Origin: a virus
Direction: 5' to 3' (one strand)
Virus record (IMG/VR): IMGVR_UViG_3300000115_000007
Span: 3,871-67,870 of that record
Length of the DNA stretch: 64,000 bases
Under the pieces are notes generated by a model that saw nothing but the letters and a program-made list of their open reading frames with translations, was not told where the DNA came from and did not search any database. The position numbers and the translations under genes were made by a program. Below, one piece after another: positions 16,936 through 23,201 of this stretch (its first letter is position 1; each line of letters opens with the position of its first letter).

Positions 16936-17187
16936 ATGATTCGTAAATCAACACGAGCTTCTGAAATAGTTATTGATCTTGATGGTCCTAATGGTAACGC
17001 ATTTTATTTAATGGGTGTAGCAAAACAATACGCGCATTCAATGGGGATGAAAGCATCCCCTATTATGTCTGAAATGTGTGCAGGTACAGATTACTATAAA
17101 TTAGTAAAAGTATTTGAAAAATATTTTGGTCATTTCGTTGTTTTAGAAACTAGCAATCAAGAACTATTGGAATATATACAGGAATGA
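16936..17187 (+). CDS. Conserved phage protein with IDLDGPNGNAF motif
   Basis: An 83-residue protein; IVIDLDGPNGNAFYLMGVAK is a motif I associate with small uncharacterised proteins of T4-like phages. I start it at 16936 (MIRKST), consistent with that family, instead of the in-frame codon at 16906 inside the previous gene. Soluble alpha/beta; function unknown. ATGA overlap with the IscA-like gene. Confidence 0.75.
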   Translation: MIRKSTRASEIVIDLDGPNGNAFYLMGVAKQYAHSMGMKASPIMSEMCAGTDYYKLVKVFEKYFGHFVVLETSNQELLEYIQE

Positions 17188-17492
17188 TTGTATCACTTAC
17201 TGAAAAAGCAAAAGAATATATGATAACTCAGCTAGCGTTAGCCGATAAAAATTATGTACTTCTTGAAGTCAAGGGTGGGGGATGCAGCGGATTTAAATAC
17301 GATTGGACATATGTAGATGATGACTCAAAGGGGACAGTTATAGATAACACTTTAGTTATTGACGCTATGGCTGAAATGTTTTTATTTGGTTGTACGGTTG
17401 ACTATATAACCGAACTAGGTGGAAACTATTTAGTTGTAAAAAATCCACAGGCAACAGCTCAATGTGGATGTGGAGAAAGTTTTGCAGTATGA
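17184..17492 (+). CDS. A-type iron-sulfur carrier (IscA/ErpA/HesB family)
   Basis: A 102-residue protein of the usual family length. The three cluster-binding cysteines are present: Cys34 in GGGCSGF, and Cys94 and Cys96 in CGCGESF. Such carriers pass Fe-S clusters to apo-enzymes. In a phage it may support Fe-S enzymes during infection; the radical SAM enzyme at 60573 is one possible client in this window. Overlaps both neighbours by four bases. Confidence 0.92.
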   Translation: MIVSLTEKAKEYMITQLALADKNYVLLEVKGGGCSGFKYDWTYVDDDSKGTVIDNTLVIDAMAEMFLFGCTVDYITELGGNYLVVKNPQATAQCGCGESFAV

Positions 17493-17725
17493 TTTATGTT
17501 GCACAAATGGTATACACTGATACAGAAAATTATCATAGTATTTTAGTTGGAGCATTTAGTTCTAAAAAACTAGCTCAAGAGGCTTGCGACATTGAGTTTA
17601 TGAGAAATCCAAAATATCAGCCATGCATTCATTCTTTTGAATTAGATGCACCAGGCAGTCAACAGCAGCAAGATGCTAAATTAAGACCAGAAATGATTTT
17701 ACATACCGAACAAACTATGGTATAA
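17489..17725 (+). CDS. Hypothetical protein (78 aa)
   Basis: Starts in an ATGA overlap with the IscA-like gene (an in-frame upstream codon at 17462 is less likely). Begins MIYVAQMVYTDTENYHSILV and has a GAFSSKKLAQEAC segment, a SPOR/sub-domain-like alpha-beta pattern common in small phage proteins. Unknown function. A promoter for the tRNA lies in its last codons. Confidence 0.65.
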   Translation: MIYVAQMVYTDTENYHSILVGAFSSKKLAQEACDIEFMRNPKYQPCIHSFELDAPGSQQQQDAKLRPEMILHTEQTMV

Positions 17726-17726
17726 T
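17698..17726 (+). promoter_or_regulatory. Promoter for the tRNA-Arg / structured RNA unit
   Basis: TTTACA, 17 bases, TATAAT with TGG before the -10. The -10 ends nine bases before the first base of the tRNA, so transcription would start at or just before the mature 5' end. Confidence 0.75.
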
Positions 17727-17735
17727 ATAAGTATT

Positions 17736-17812
17736 GGTCCCTTAGCTCAGCTGGATAGAGCAAGTGCCTTCTAAGCACTAGGTCAGAGGTTCGAATCCTC
17801 TAGGGTCCGCCA
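17736..17812 (+). tRNA. tRNA-Arg (anticodon UCU)
   Basis: Complete cloverleaf with encoded CCA. Acceptor GGTCCCT/AGGGTCC (a U-U mismatch at pair 3-70), D arm GCTC/GAGC, anticodon arm AGTGC-CTTCTAA-GCACT (anticodon TCT at bases 34-36), T arm AGAGG-TTCGAAT-CCTCT, discriminator G. It reads AGA/AGG, codons used often in this AT-rich genome. Directly followed by the structured RNA at 17813. Confidence 0.93.
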
Positions 17813-17974
17813 GACACTAACTATGAACTAAAGGGGGATTAGTTAGTGAAACCCTATAGATTTTGGAGGCCCCAATCTATAGGTCGGTACATTCGCTGAT
17901 ACCGCTAAACTCAGCCGGTTGCTGCATACGTAAAATGCAGATAGAAGAGAGCGCACCTAGGAAGGCGCTCTCTT
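17813..17974 (+). ncRNA. Undescribed structured RNA with H-type pseudoknot
   Basis: No coding frame. Helices by eye: P1 CACTAACTA/TAGTTAGTG (17815-17823 with 17840-17848); P2 CCTATAGATT/AATCTATAGG (17853-17862 with 17874-17883); a pseudoknot of CGGTA/TACCG (17885-17889 with 17900-17904) interleaved with GCTGA/TCAGC (17895-17899 with 17911-17915); P4 CTGCAT/ATGCAG (17922-17927 with 17935-17940); P5 AAGAGAGCGC/GCGCTCTCTT (17945-17954 with 17965-17974). A GGGG run in the P1 loop can pair with CCCC in the P2 loop. P1, P2 and P5 loops contain GGA. Cotranscribed with tRNA-Arg and probably released by tRNA 3' processing. No known class recognised. Confidence 0.75.
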
Positions 17975-17977
17975 CGA

Positions 17978-18050
17978 TTAATAAATAATACCATAATATT
18001 ACTAATCAGCTTAAAATAGGCATTAGTAATATTATAGTATCATTTATTAA
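17978..18050. repeat. Long imperfect inverted repeat
   Basis: Arms 17978-18006 and 18022-18050 (29 bases each, two mismatches, core ATAATATTACTAAT perfect) around a 15-base spacer. Very AT-rich and non-coding. Could be a protein-binding site, a cruciform or an origin-like element; as RNA it would form a long stem after the structured RNA. Confidence 0.8.
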
Positions 18051-18068
18051 ATATAAAGGATTAACGAG

Positions 18069-18251
18069 TTGTATAAATTAATGAGAAATAATAAGATAGT
18101 TCAACAAGTTGTAATGACCGGTGAATTAGGATATATGATATATAAAACACCGGTTATAATTAATTTGACATTTGATAATAGAGACAAAGCACTTGAAGTT
18201 GCAAAAATATTAAATGCTAAAGTTGTAGAAGAATTTGTGAAAGTAGCTTAA
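18069..18251 (+). CDS. Hypothetical small protein (60 aa)
   Basis: Start is TTG at 18069, seven bases after AAAGGA; an ATG at 18081 is the alternative. Pattern is beta-rich then helix (DKALEVAKILNAK). Function unknown. TAATG overlap with the next gene. Confidence 0.6.
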   Translation: MYKLMRNNKIVQQVVMTGELGYMIYKTPVIINLTFDNRDKALEVAKILNAKVVEEFVKVA

Positions 18252-18475
18252 TGTATAACAATGAGTTTAGATTAGATTTAAATGATATAGATATTATTGA
18301 AGCCTCATTAATCTATCGACTAAAAAGATTGACGGATCGAAGAGAAAAAGTAAAGAAAAATTTAAGCATAAATCGTATAGATTGCGAAATTAATAATATA
18401 CATAATTTATTAGGCAGACTACATAATCAAAAAGAGTGGTACCGGCCAAAAAATGAGGTTTATATAAGCGGATAA
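18251..18475 (+). CDS. Hypothetical helical protein (74 aa)
   Basis: Mostly charged helix, with LIYRLKRLTDRREKVKKNL suggesting a coiled coil. Overlaps the upstream stop. Not recognised. Confidence 0.65.
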   Translation: MYNNEFRLDLNDIDIIEASLIYRLKRLTDRREKVKKNLSINRIDCEINNIHNLLGRLHNQKEWYRPKNEVYISG

Positions 18476-18490
18476 AATAAGGAGAATGTA

Positions 18491-18715
18491 ATGCTGATAT
18501 GTTTAGTAATAGCAGGATCGTTATGGATAGGTGATGAAAAAATAATGTATCCCACACAAGGTTCATTTTACTTTCATAAATTTCAAGATACTATAAAAAT
18601 ATATGGTAGTGGCGGGGATAGGCATGGAAGCTTTGTTATTCCAAAAGAATTTAAAAATGAAAATACTATAAGTGGTGTATTTCAAAAATGTTCAGAAAAA
18701 AATGATGTGAATTGA
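18491..18715 (+). CDS. Hypothetical protein (74 aa)
   Basis: Preceded by AAGGAG at good spacing. A hydrophobic start (MLICLVIAGSLWIG) could be a weak signal or a buried strand, then a beta-rich body (DTIKIYGSGGDRHGSFVIP). Function unknown. Confidence 0.65.
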   Translation: MLICLVIAGSLWIGDEKIMYPTQGSFYFHKFQDTIKIYGSGGDRHGSFVIPKEFKNENTISGVFQKCSEKNDVN

Positions 18716-18726
18716 AAGGATATGTA

Positions 18727-18981
18727 ATGGAAGTAAAAGGACCGGGTTTTTCACACCATTATGCTACTCAGCCTCTTGAGTTAATAGTAAAGACTCAAGC
18801 CGCAAAAGAACAACAAATGAATATTGTTGAAAACATTCGACGAAGAACAGAACAATCTATAAAAGCTCCGCAAAAAGCTTTAGCACAATCTTATGAAGGA
18901 CATAATGGAACTTATGGCGCAGATGGTAGAAAAACACATATTCCACAAGTTGAAGCAAAAAGGGTAGATATAAAAGCATGA
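18727..18981 (+). CDS. Hypothetical protein (84 aa)
   Basis: I start it at ATG 18727, after GAAAGGA; a TTG at 18712 is possible. A charged protein with a Gly-Tyr-Gly stretch (GHNGTYGADGRKTH). ATGA overlap downstream. Confidence 0.6.
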   Translation: MEVKGPGFSHHYATQPLELIVKTQAAKEQQMNIVENIRRRTEQSIKAPQKALAQSYEGHNGTYGADGRKTHIPQVEAKRVDIKA

Positions 18982-19313
18982 CTAAGCCAATTGGACCAAA
19001 TGATATTGTTCCACCAAAATACTATTCTGGTTGGGGACACGGTGAACATAATAAACATGAAAAAAGCTATATAGTAGATAGCTCTGATGATATGGTTGAT
19101 TATACTTTTGAAATTTCAGATGAAATGGATATATCTGGCCCATTTAAATCTGCATTTGAAGCATCAACAGAAGGAGTAATTAGGCAAGAATTTATTACGT
19201 ATAAAATGCGTGATGATGGAATAATGATAAAAGAAGTTAATGTAAGAAAATATACACTCAACGATTATATCGATTCAAAAGATGTAATTCCATTAGGGGA
19301 GATAGGTAAGTGA
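18978..19313 (+). CDS. Hypothetical acidic protein (111 aa)
   Basis: Acidic, soluble, Tyr-rich N-terminus (PPKYYSGWGHGEH). No domain recognised. Four-base overlaps on both sides place it in the operon that leads to the DHODH-like gene. Confidence 0.7.
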   Translation: MTKPIGPNDIVPPKYYSGWGHGEHNKHEKSYIVDSSDDMVDYTFEISDEMDISGPFKSAFEASTEGVIRQEFITYKMRDDGIMIKEVNVRKYTLNDYIDSKDVIPLGEIGK

Positions 19314-19510
19314 AAGAACAATTATTGCTAGCATGTCGCATGCATGCCGAAGGTGAACTAGAAAGAGCTAAAACTAATTTTATGGTTTATTTAAATAATC
19401 CTGCTGGCATTGGCGAACATAGTGATATTGTAGAGGCTATGCAAAAAGAGCTTAGTACTATGGGTCATGCAAGTGAACGTCTTGAAATGTTAAGTAAGCA
19501 TTTTGAATGA
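19310..19510 (+). CDS. Hypothetical helical protein (66 aa)
   Basis: GTG start in the GTGA overlap with the previous gene. Predicted helical throughout (ACRMHAEGELERAKTNF, SERLEMLSKHFE). ATGA overlap with the next gene. Function unknown. Confidence 0.65.
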   Translation: MKEQLLLACRMHAEGELERAKTNFMVYLNNPAGIGEHSDIVEAMQKELSTMGHASERLEMLSKHFE

Positions 19511-20196
19511 AATATTTTATCGCTGCTCCATTTGGAAATTATATAAAACTATCAAATGTGATTAGCGTAACTGGAAGTTGGACTTATCAGAATCGTCCAG
19601 GACTATTTCCTCAGATCTTAAAAACACTTCGTTATACTAAAGATGGATGGCGAAATAAAATAGGTCTGAGGAATGCTGGAATAAAAGAAGGATTAAAGAG
19701 ATCTGGTCTCAATGATGTTTTAAGTTTAGCAGCTATTGATCATTGGGACTGGATTAATCTAGATAGCATTGTTCCAAGTAATACTTCTTTAGAAATTAAT
19801 ATTAGTTGCCCTAATTTAGATAAAGATGTTGGAGCAGTTAGTTTACCAGGATTTGATTTATGGCCATCAACTAATAGAGATTGGTGTATTTGCAAAATAC
19901 CTCCTACTGCAACAGAAAGCCTTATTGATCAAATAGTTGATTCTGGCTATAGTCAAATTCATGCCAGTAATACTTTATATTCTATCCATGGAGGACAAAG
20001 TGGAAAACTATTAGTACCATACACAAATAGAATTATTGAATATATTAAAACAAAACATCCTCATGTAACAATCATCGCTGGTGGAGGTGTGACTACAAAG
20101 AAAGATGCTGAAAATTATTTTAATCGAGGTGCTAGTTATGTGAGTCTTGGATCGGTATGTTTTACACCATGGAAAATAAAAAATATTTTATCTTAG
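19507..20196 (+). CDS. Dihydroorotate-dehydrogenase-like FMN enzyme
   Basis: A 229-residue TIM-barrel type protein. LEINISCPN is the conserved substrate loop of PyrD enzymes, SNTL...GGQSGKLLVP the following FMN/substrate segment, and IIAGGGVTTKKDAENYF with GASYVSLGSVCF the phosphate-binding end. Shorter than cellular DHODH (about 300 or more residues): the N-terminal part is reduced. It would help make pyrimidines from orotate precursors during infection, or has been redirected. Family likely; activity uncertain. Confidence 0.8.
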   Translation: MKYFIAAPFGNYIKLSNVISVTGSWTYQNRPGLFPQILKTLRYTKDGWRNKIGLRNAGIKEGLKRSGLNDVLSLAAIDHWDWINLDSIVPSNTSLEINISCPNLDKDVGAVSLPGFDLWPSTNRDWCICKIPPTATESLIDQIVDSGYSQIHASNTLYSIHGGQSGKLLVPYTNRIIEYIKTKHPHVTIIAGGGVTTKKDAENYFNRGASYVSLGSVCFTPWKIKNILS

Positions 20197-20213
20197 AACT
20201 TAATGTTTTCCGA

Positions 20214-20221
20214 TATAAATA
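20214..20221 (+). promoter_or_regulatory. Late promoter TATAAATA
   Basis: Exact TATAAATA between the DHODH-like and synthetase-like genes, 38 bases before the GTG start, so the synthetase/tRNA pair can be expressed late. Confidence 0.6.
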
Positions 20222-20258
20222 ATCTCAATTGAGCATAATACAGAGAGAGGAAATACTC

Positions 20259-21083
20259 GTGACACAATTGATTGAACCAAAAAAATTTACGAAAGCTGTT
20301 GACCTTTTAAGGTCATTTTTTTTAAATAGAGGCTTTCAAGAAGTACATACCCAAAATCGTTTAAGTATTTTAGCTGCATGTGAAGATCCAGAAAATGTAG
20401 CAACATATAATTATGAAGGGCAAATATGGCCTCTTCCTCAAACTGGCCAGATGTGGTTAGAATATGAATTATTAACTCGCCCCTCTTCGAAGGGGTTTTT
20501 TTGTATCTCAACTTCGTACAGACAAGAACCAAATGCAATTCCTGGAAGACATGATACGATTTTTCCAATGTTTGAATTTGAAATGCCAGGAGACATTAAT
20601 GATCTTAAGACTATGGAATATCAGTTATGTAATCATTTAGGTTTCGATATTCCAACAGAAAAAACGTATCGTGAATGGCAGCAACATTATGGTCTAAGTG
20701 CTACAACTGAATTAGATGCTCAGCACGAGTTAGCAATGGAAGCCAGTTTTGGTAGTTCTATGATTACTGAATTTCCAGAATTTACAAGTCCATTCTGGAA
20801 TATGTCAAGAAATGAAGATGGTACAAGTAAGAAGATTGATGTTATCCTTGGCGGCATGGAAACAATTGGTAGTGCAGAACGCAGTACTGATAAAGACCAA
20901 ATGCGGGACACATTTCATACTATTTCAAATGGGGAATATGCCGGTCTTATTAACCAGTTATTTGGTAAAGATCGTGTTGAAGCTGAACTTGAAAAGTTTC
21001 TTGAATTTGATTTCTTTCCAAGAGTTGGTGGAGGAATTGGAATGACCCGCATGATTAGTGCACTCGATACTCTTAAAAAGTAA
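20259..21083 (+). CDS. Minimal class II aminoacyl-tRNA-synthetase-like enzyme (Asx type)
   Basis: A 274-residue protein from GTG 20259, which follows AGAGAGAGG; a TTG at 20229 has no such site. Class II motifs: motif 1-like FFLNRGFQEVHT (residues 20-31); QTGQMWLE (61-68) as in Asp/Asn enzymes; motif 2 SYRQEPN...GRH with FEFE (86-108), keeping Arg88 and Glu90; a GGMETIGSAERS segment; motif 3 GGGIGMTRM with Arg264 ten residues from the end. There is no N-terminal OB anticodon-binding domain, as in archaeal asparagine synthetase (AsnRS paralogue) and EpmA. Eleven bases later comes an unusual tRNA with an Asn anticodon. Substrate could be aspartate or asparagine; whether it charges RNA is unknown. 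Confidence 0.82.
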   Translation: MTQLIEPKKFTKAVDLLRSFFLNRGFQEVHTQNRLSILAACEDPENVATYNYEGQIWPLPQTGQMWLEYELLTRPSSKGFFCISTSYRQEPNAIPGRHDTIFPMFEFEMPGDINDLKTMEYQLCNHLGFDIPTEKTYREWQQHYGLSATTELDAQHELAMEASFGSSMITEFPEFTSPFWNMSRNEDGTSKKIDVILGGMETIGSAERSTDKDQMRDTFHTISNGEYAGLINQLFGKDRVEAELEKFLEFDFFPRVGGGIGMTRMISALDTLKK

Positions 21084-21094
21084 GATAAGAATAA

Positions 21095-21204
21095 TCCAAG
21101 GTGGTGGAATAGGTAGACACGCAGCACTGTTTATGCTGTGAATATATAGTCTTAGCAAAAGAATATTTATATTCGTGTAGGTTCGAATCCTGCCCTTGGA
21201 GCCA
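21095..21204 (+). tRNA. Aberrant class-II-shaped tRNA with GUU (Asn) anticodon
   Basis: A 110-base tRNA with encoded CCA. Acceptor TCCAAGG/CCTTGGA, discriminator G. The D region TGGTGGAATAGGTAGACAC is leucine-like. Anticodon arm CAGCA-CTGTTTA-TGCTG puts GTT at 21129-21131 (Asn), with U at position 37. The variable arm is 38 bases, with a GAATATA/TATATTC stem and an inner TCTT/AAGA stem. T arm GTAGG-TTCGAAT-CCTGC. U1-A72, G73 and GUU are asparagine features, while the body is Leu/class II. Follows the Asx-synthetase-like gene by 11 bases. Confidence 0.85.
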
Positions 21205-21238
21205 AATATATATAGTATATATTATAAGGAGATAGTGA

Positions 21239-21430
21239 ATGAGTAAAATTATTGAATTTCCTCAAACATCAGAATTGGATAAACAATTTATGGATATTGA
21301 AGCACAACAAAAAATTATTAGAGATCAGGCAGCTCAGATTAAAAAGCTAGAAGACGAAAAAAAAGCAAAAGCTGAACTTCGTGAAGAAGGCGGAGTCATT
21401 AAAGGTGAAGCAGTCTTTCTAAGCGAGTAA
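21239..21430 (+). CDS. Small coiled-coil protein (63 aa)
   Basis: Strong AAGGAG site. Central stretch IRDQAAQIKKLEDEKKAKAE predicts a coiled coil. No family recognised. Follows the aberrant tRNA by 34 bases. Confidence 0.7.
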   Translation: MSKIIEFPQTSELDKQFMDIEAQQKIIRDQAAQIKKLEDEKKAKAELREEGGVIKGEAVFLSE

Positions 21431-21433
21431 ACA

Positions 21434-21441
21434 TATAAATA
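21434..21441 (+). promoter_or_regulatory. Late promoter TATAAATA
   Basis: Exact TATAAATA 34 bases before the lipase start, directly after the preceding stop codon. Confidence 0.65.
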
Positions 21442-21474
21442 GTATTATCTAAAAGAATACAAGGTAATACTATT

Positions 21475-22242
21475 ATGGCACAACCAATAAATCAATTAAG
21501 TTTTAAAGCCAGAAGCCTCTTGTTTGCTCAACTATCAGCAATTGCATACTCCGATTTAAAAGAAGCTAAGGCTGCAGCGCGGAGGCTCGAATTCAGTACA
21601 GTTGAATTTTATGACGTCAATGGCGCACAGGCATACAGATTTATGAATAAGTATGATTGTATCATCGCATGTCGAGGAACACAGCCTACAGAATTTAATG
21701 ACATTAAAGCTGATTTACAATCGATTCCGGTAATGGCAGAAACTGTCTCACGAGTTCATAAAGGTTTTAAAGCCGAAGTTGATGAGCTTTGGCCAGCCAT
21801 ATGCGAAGATCTAAATAGAAAACAAAATAATAGTAAAACACTTTGGTTCTGCGGGCATTCTCTTGGTGCTGGTATGGCAACTATCATGTCGTCACGATGC
21901 TTACATAATTTATTCCTAAAAGATCCAGTTGAGCTATATACATTTGGTTCTCCTCGCGTAGGATTTAAAAAATATTGTAATTCTCTTGGTGTAATTCATC
22001 ATAGGTTTGTAAATAATAACGATGTTGTCACGCGTGTGCCCTTGGTAATGATGGGCTATAGACATCATGGAACAGAGCATTATATGAATTCTAATGGAGA
22101 ATTTGTAAATGTATCTGGTCTTAAAAGATTTTGGGATAGACTAAAAGGCATGGCTGCTGGTGTCATGAAATTAAAGATAGATAACTTTAGCGATCATAGT
22201 ATGGATTGCTATATAGAGAATATAAAAAATATGAAAGAGTAA
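21475..22242 (+). CDS. Class 3 lipase (alpha/beta hydrolase)
   Basis: A 255-residue Lipase_3 protein. Nucleophile elbow GHSLGAG with Ser129, acid Asp183 in NNNDVVTRVP, and His241 in FSDHSMDCY complete the triad; CRGTQPTEFNDIKADLQ is the family's oxyanion region and YTFGSPRVG its hallmark strand. No signal peptide. With a late promoter in front, it may attack host membrane lipids at lysis, be carried in the virion, or release fatty acids. Fold and triad are solid; role is inferred. Confidence 0.9.
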   Translation: MAQPINQLSFKARSLLFAQLSAIAYSDLKEAKAAARRLEFSTVEFYDVNGAQAYRFMNKYDCIIACRGTQPTEFNDIKADLQSIPVMAETVSRVHKGFKAEVDELWPAICEDLNRKQNNSKTLWFCGHSLGAGMATIMSSRCLHNLFLKDPVELYTFGSPRVGFKKYCNSLGVIHHRFVNNNDVVTRVPLVMMGYRHHGTEHYMNSNGEFVNVSGLKRFWDRLKGMAAGVMKLKIDNFSDHSMDCYIENIKNMKE

Positions 22243-22260
22243 GGATCCAGGAGACTACTC

Positions 22261-22338
22261 TTGGATTTTCCGGAAAATTGGTTGATTGACGATCCATGTG
22301 ACGACTGCACACATTGGATTAGTTACTTCTACAAATAA
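22261..22338 (+). CDS. Possible microprotein (25 aa) with CDDC
   Basis: TTG start seven bases after AGGAG; MDFPENWLIDDPCDDCTHWI then SYFYK. The site and the CxxC suggest a real product, but the size makes this tentative. Confidence 0.4.
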   Translation: MDFPENWLIDDPCDDCTHWISYFYK

Positions 22339-22341
22339 GTG

Positions 22342-22370
22342 TGTACTTTTTATTAAAAATATGTTAGAAT
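22342..22370 (+). promoter_or_regulatory. Early-type promoter
   Basis: TGTACT, 17 bases, TAGAAT with TGT before the -10. Precedes the exported protein at 22396. Confidence 0.7.
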
Positions 22371-22395
22371 ATAATTAAACATGATGGAGATATAC

Positions 22396-22752
22396 ATGAA
22401 AAAAATAATATTGATATGCTCAGCTCTGGCTATTCTAGCAACGTCTAGTAATGCAGCCACTCGTTTAGCGCATATAACACATGTAAGAGATAGTGGTTAT
22501 CAATGTCAAAATTCTACTAATCTTTTAAGTTCAATACTTATGGGCGCGGCTCTTGGTCATATTATTACTGGAAATGATAGAGGTGCAATTGCCGGCGCAG
22601 CTTTAGGATCAACAATGAATAACCAAAGATGCCAAAGAATTAGAACAGTGTTTTGGCAAACTGAAAGCTATGGCAGACTGTATAGAGGTCATACTTTAGT
22701 AACAGGAAACCAATATATAGGATCAACAATATATGTAGATGGGTTACCATAA
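22396..22752 (+). CDS. Exported glycine-zipper-like protein
   Basis: A 118-residue protein. Start 22396 follows ATGGAGATA; the upstream ATG at 22381 would lie inside the ribosome-binding region. Signal peptide about residues 1-20 (ICSALAILATSSNA). GAALGHIITGNDRGAIAGAA is a Gly/Ala-rich segment like the Rick_17kDa/glycine-zipper surface antigens, with two Cys. It may insert in the host envelope, for example for superinfection exclusion; this is inference. Confidence 0.7.
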   Translation: MKKIILICSALAILATSSNAATRLAHITHVRDSGYQCQNSTNLLSSILMGAALGHIITGNDRGAIAGAALGSTMNNQRCQRIRTVFWQTESYGRLYRGHTLVTGNQYIGSTIYVDGLP

Positions 22753-23027
22753 TGAGAAAAGATGATATGGATATAGAAAGAATGGCAGAGATTATAAATT
22801 ATATTAGCTGCAAATTAATGGATGAAGGTAACGAACCTGAATTGGTTGCCGGCGTATTGGCTGCTTGTTCGTTAAGTATTTATAAATCAATATTAAAAGA
22901 TGATGACTATCAAGCTATGATTGATGAAATTAGTAAAAGTCGAGATAGTGTGAATCCATTTATTCGAACTGAAAAAGCTAGTATTGAAGATATGATAATG
23001 GCTTCACAAAGCAAATATATACATTAG
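22752..23027 (+). CDS. Hypothetical acidic helical protein (91 aa)
   Basis: Overlaps the previous stop by one base. Helical, acidic, with GNEPELVAGVLAACSLSIYK centrally. Unrecognised. Confidence 0.65.
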   Translation: MRKDDMDIERMAEIINYISCKLMDEGNEPELVAGVLAACSLSIYKSILKDDDYQAMIDEISKSRDSVNPFIRTEKASIEDMIMASQSKYIH

Positions 23028-23045
23028 AGTTAAAGGAGTATAATC

Positions 23046-23201
23046 ATGGTGCAGTTAACAGACGATACAGAAGCTGAACGCTATCGTAAAATACTCTTGC
23101 AACAAGCAAATGAAATAGAAGTATTGAGAGAACAAATAAAAGAAGAAGTGAAAGAAAAGTATGGATATATAAAAAGAATTAAGGAATTAACAAATGTTTA
23201 A
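23046..23201 (+). CDS. Small coiled-coil protein (51 aa)
   Basis: Preceded by AAAGGAG. Long charged helix (ANEIEVLREQIKEEVKEKYG). Its 3' end overlaps the next gene by eight bases. Unknown function. Confidence 0.6.
   Translation: MVQLTDDTEAERYRKILLQQANEIEVLREQIKEEVKEKYGYIKRIKELTNV

Noticed and set aside
17813-17974. Hammerhead ribozyme or tmRNA in the structured region
   Set aside because: A GAAA is present but no CUGAUGA core; no tRNA-like ends or tag reading frame for tmRNA.
21095-21204. Ordinary tRNA-Leu
   Set aside because: The body is Leu-like but the seven-base anticodon loop gives GUU and the discriminator is G, not the A73 needed by leucyl-tRNA synthetase.
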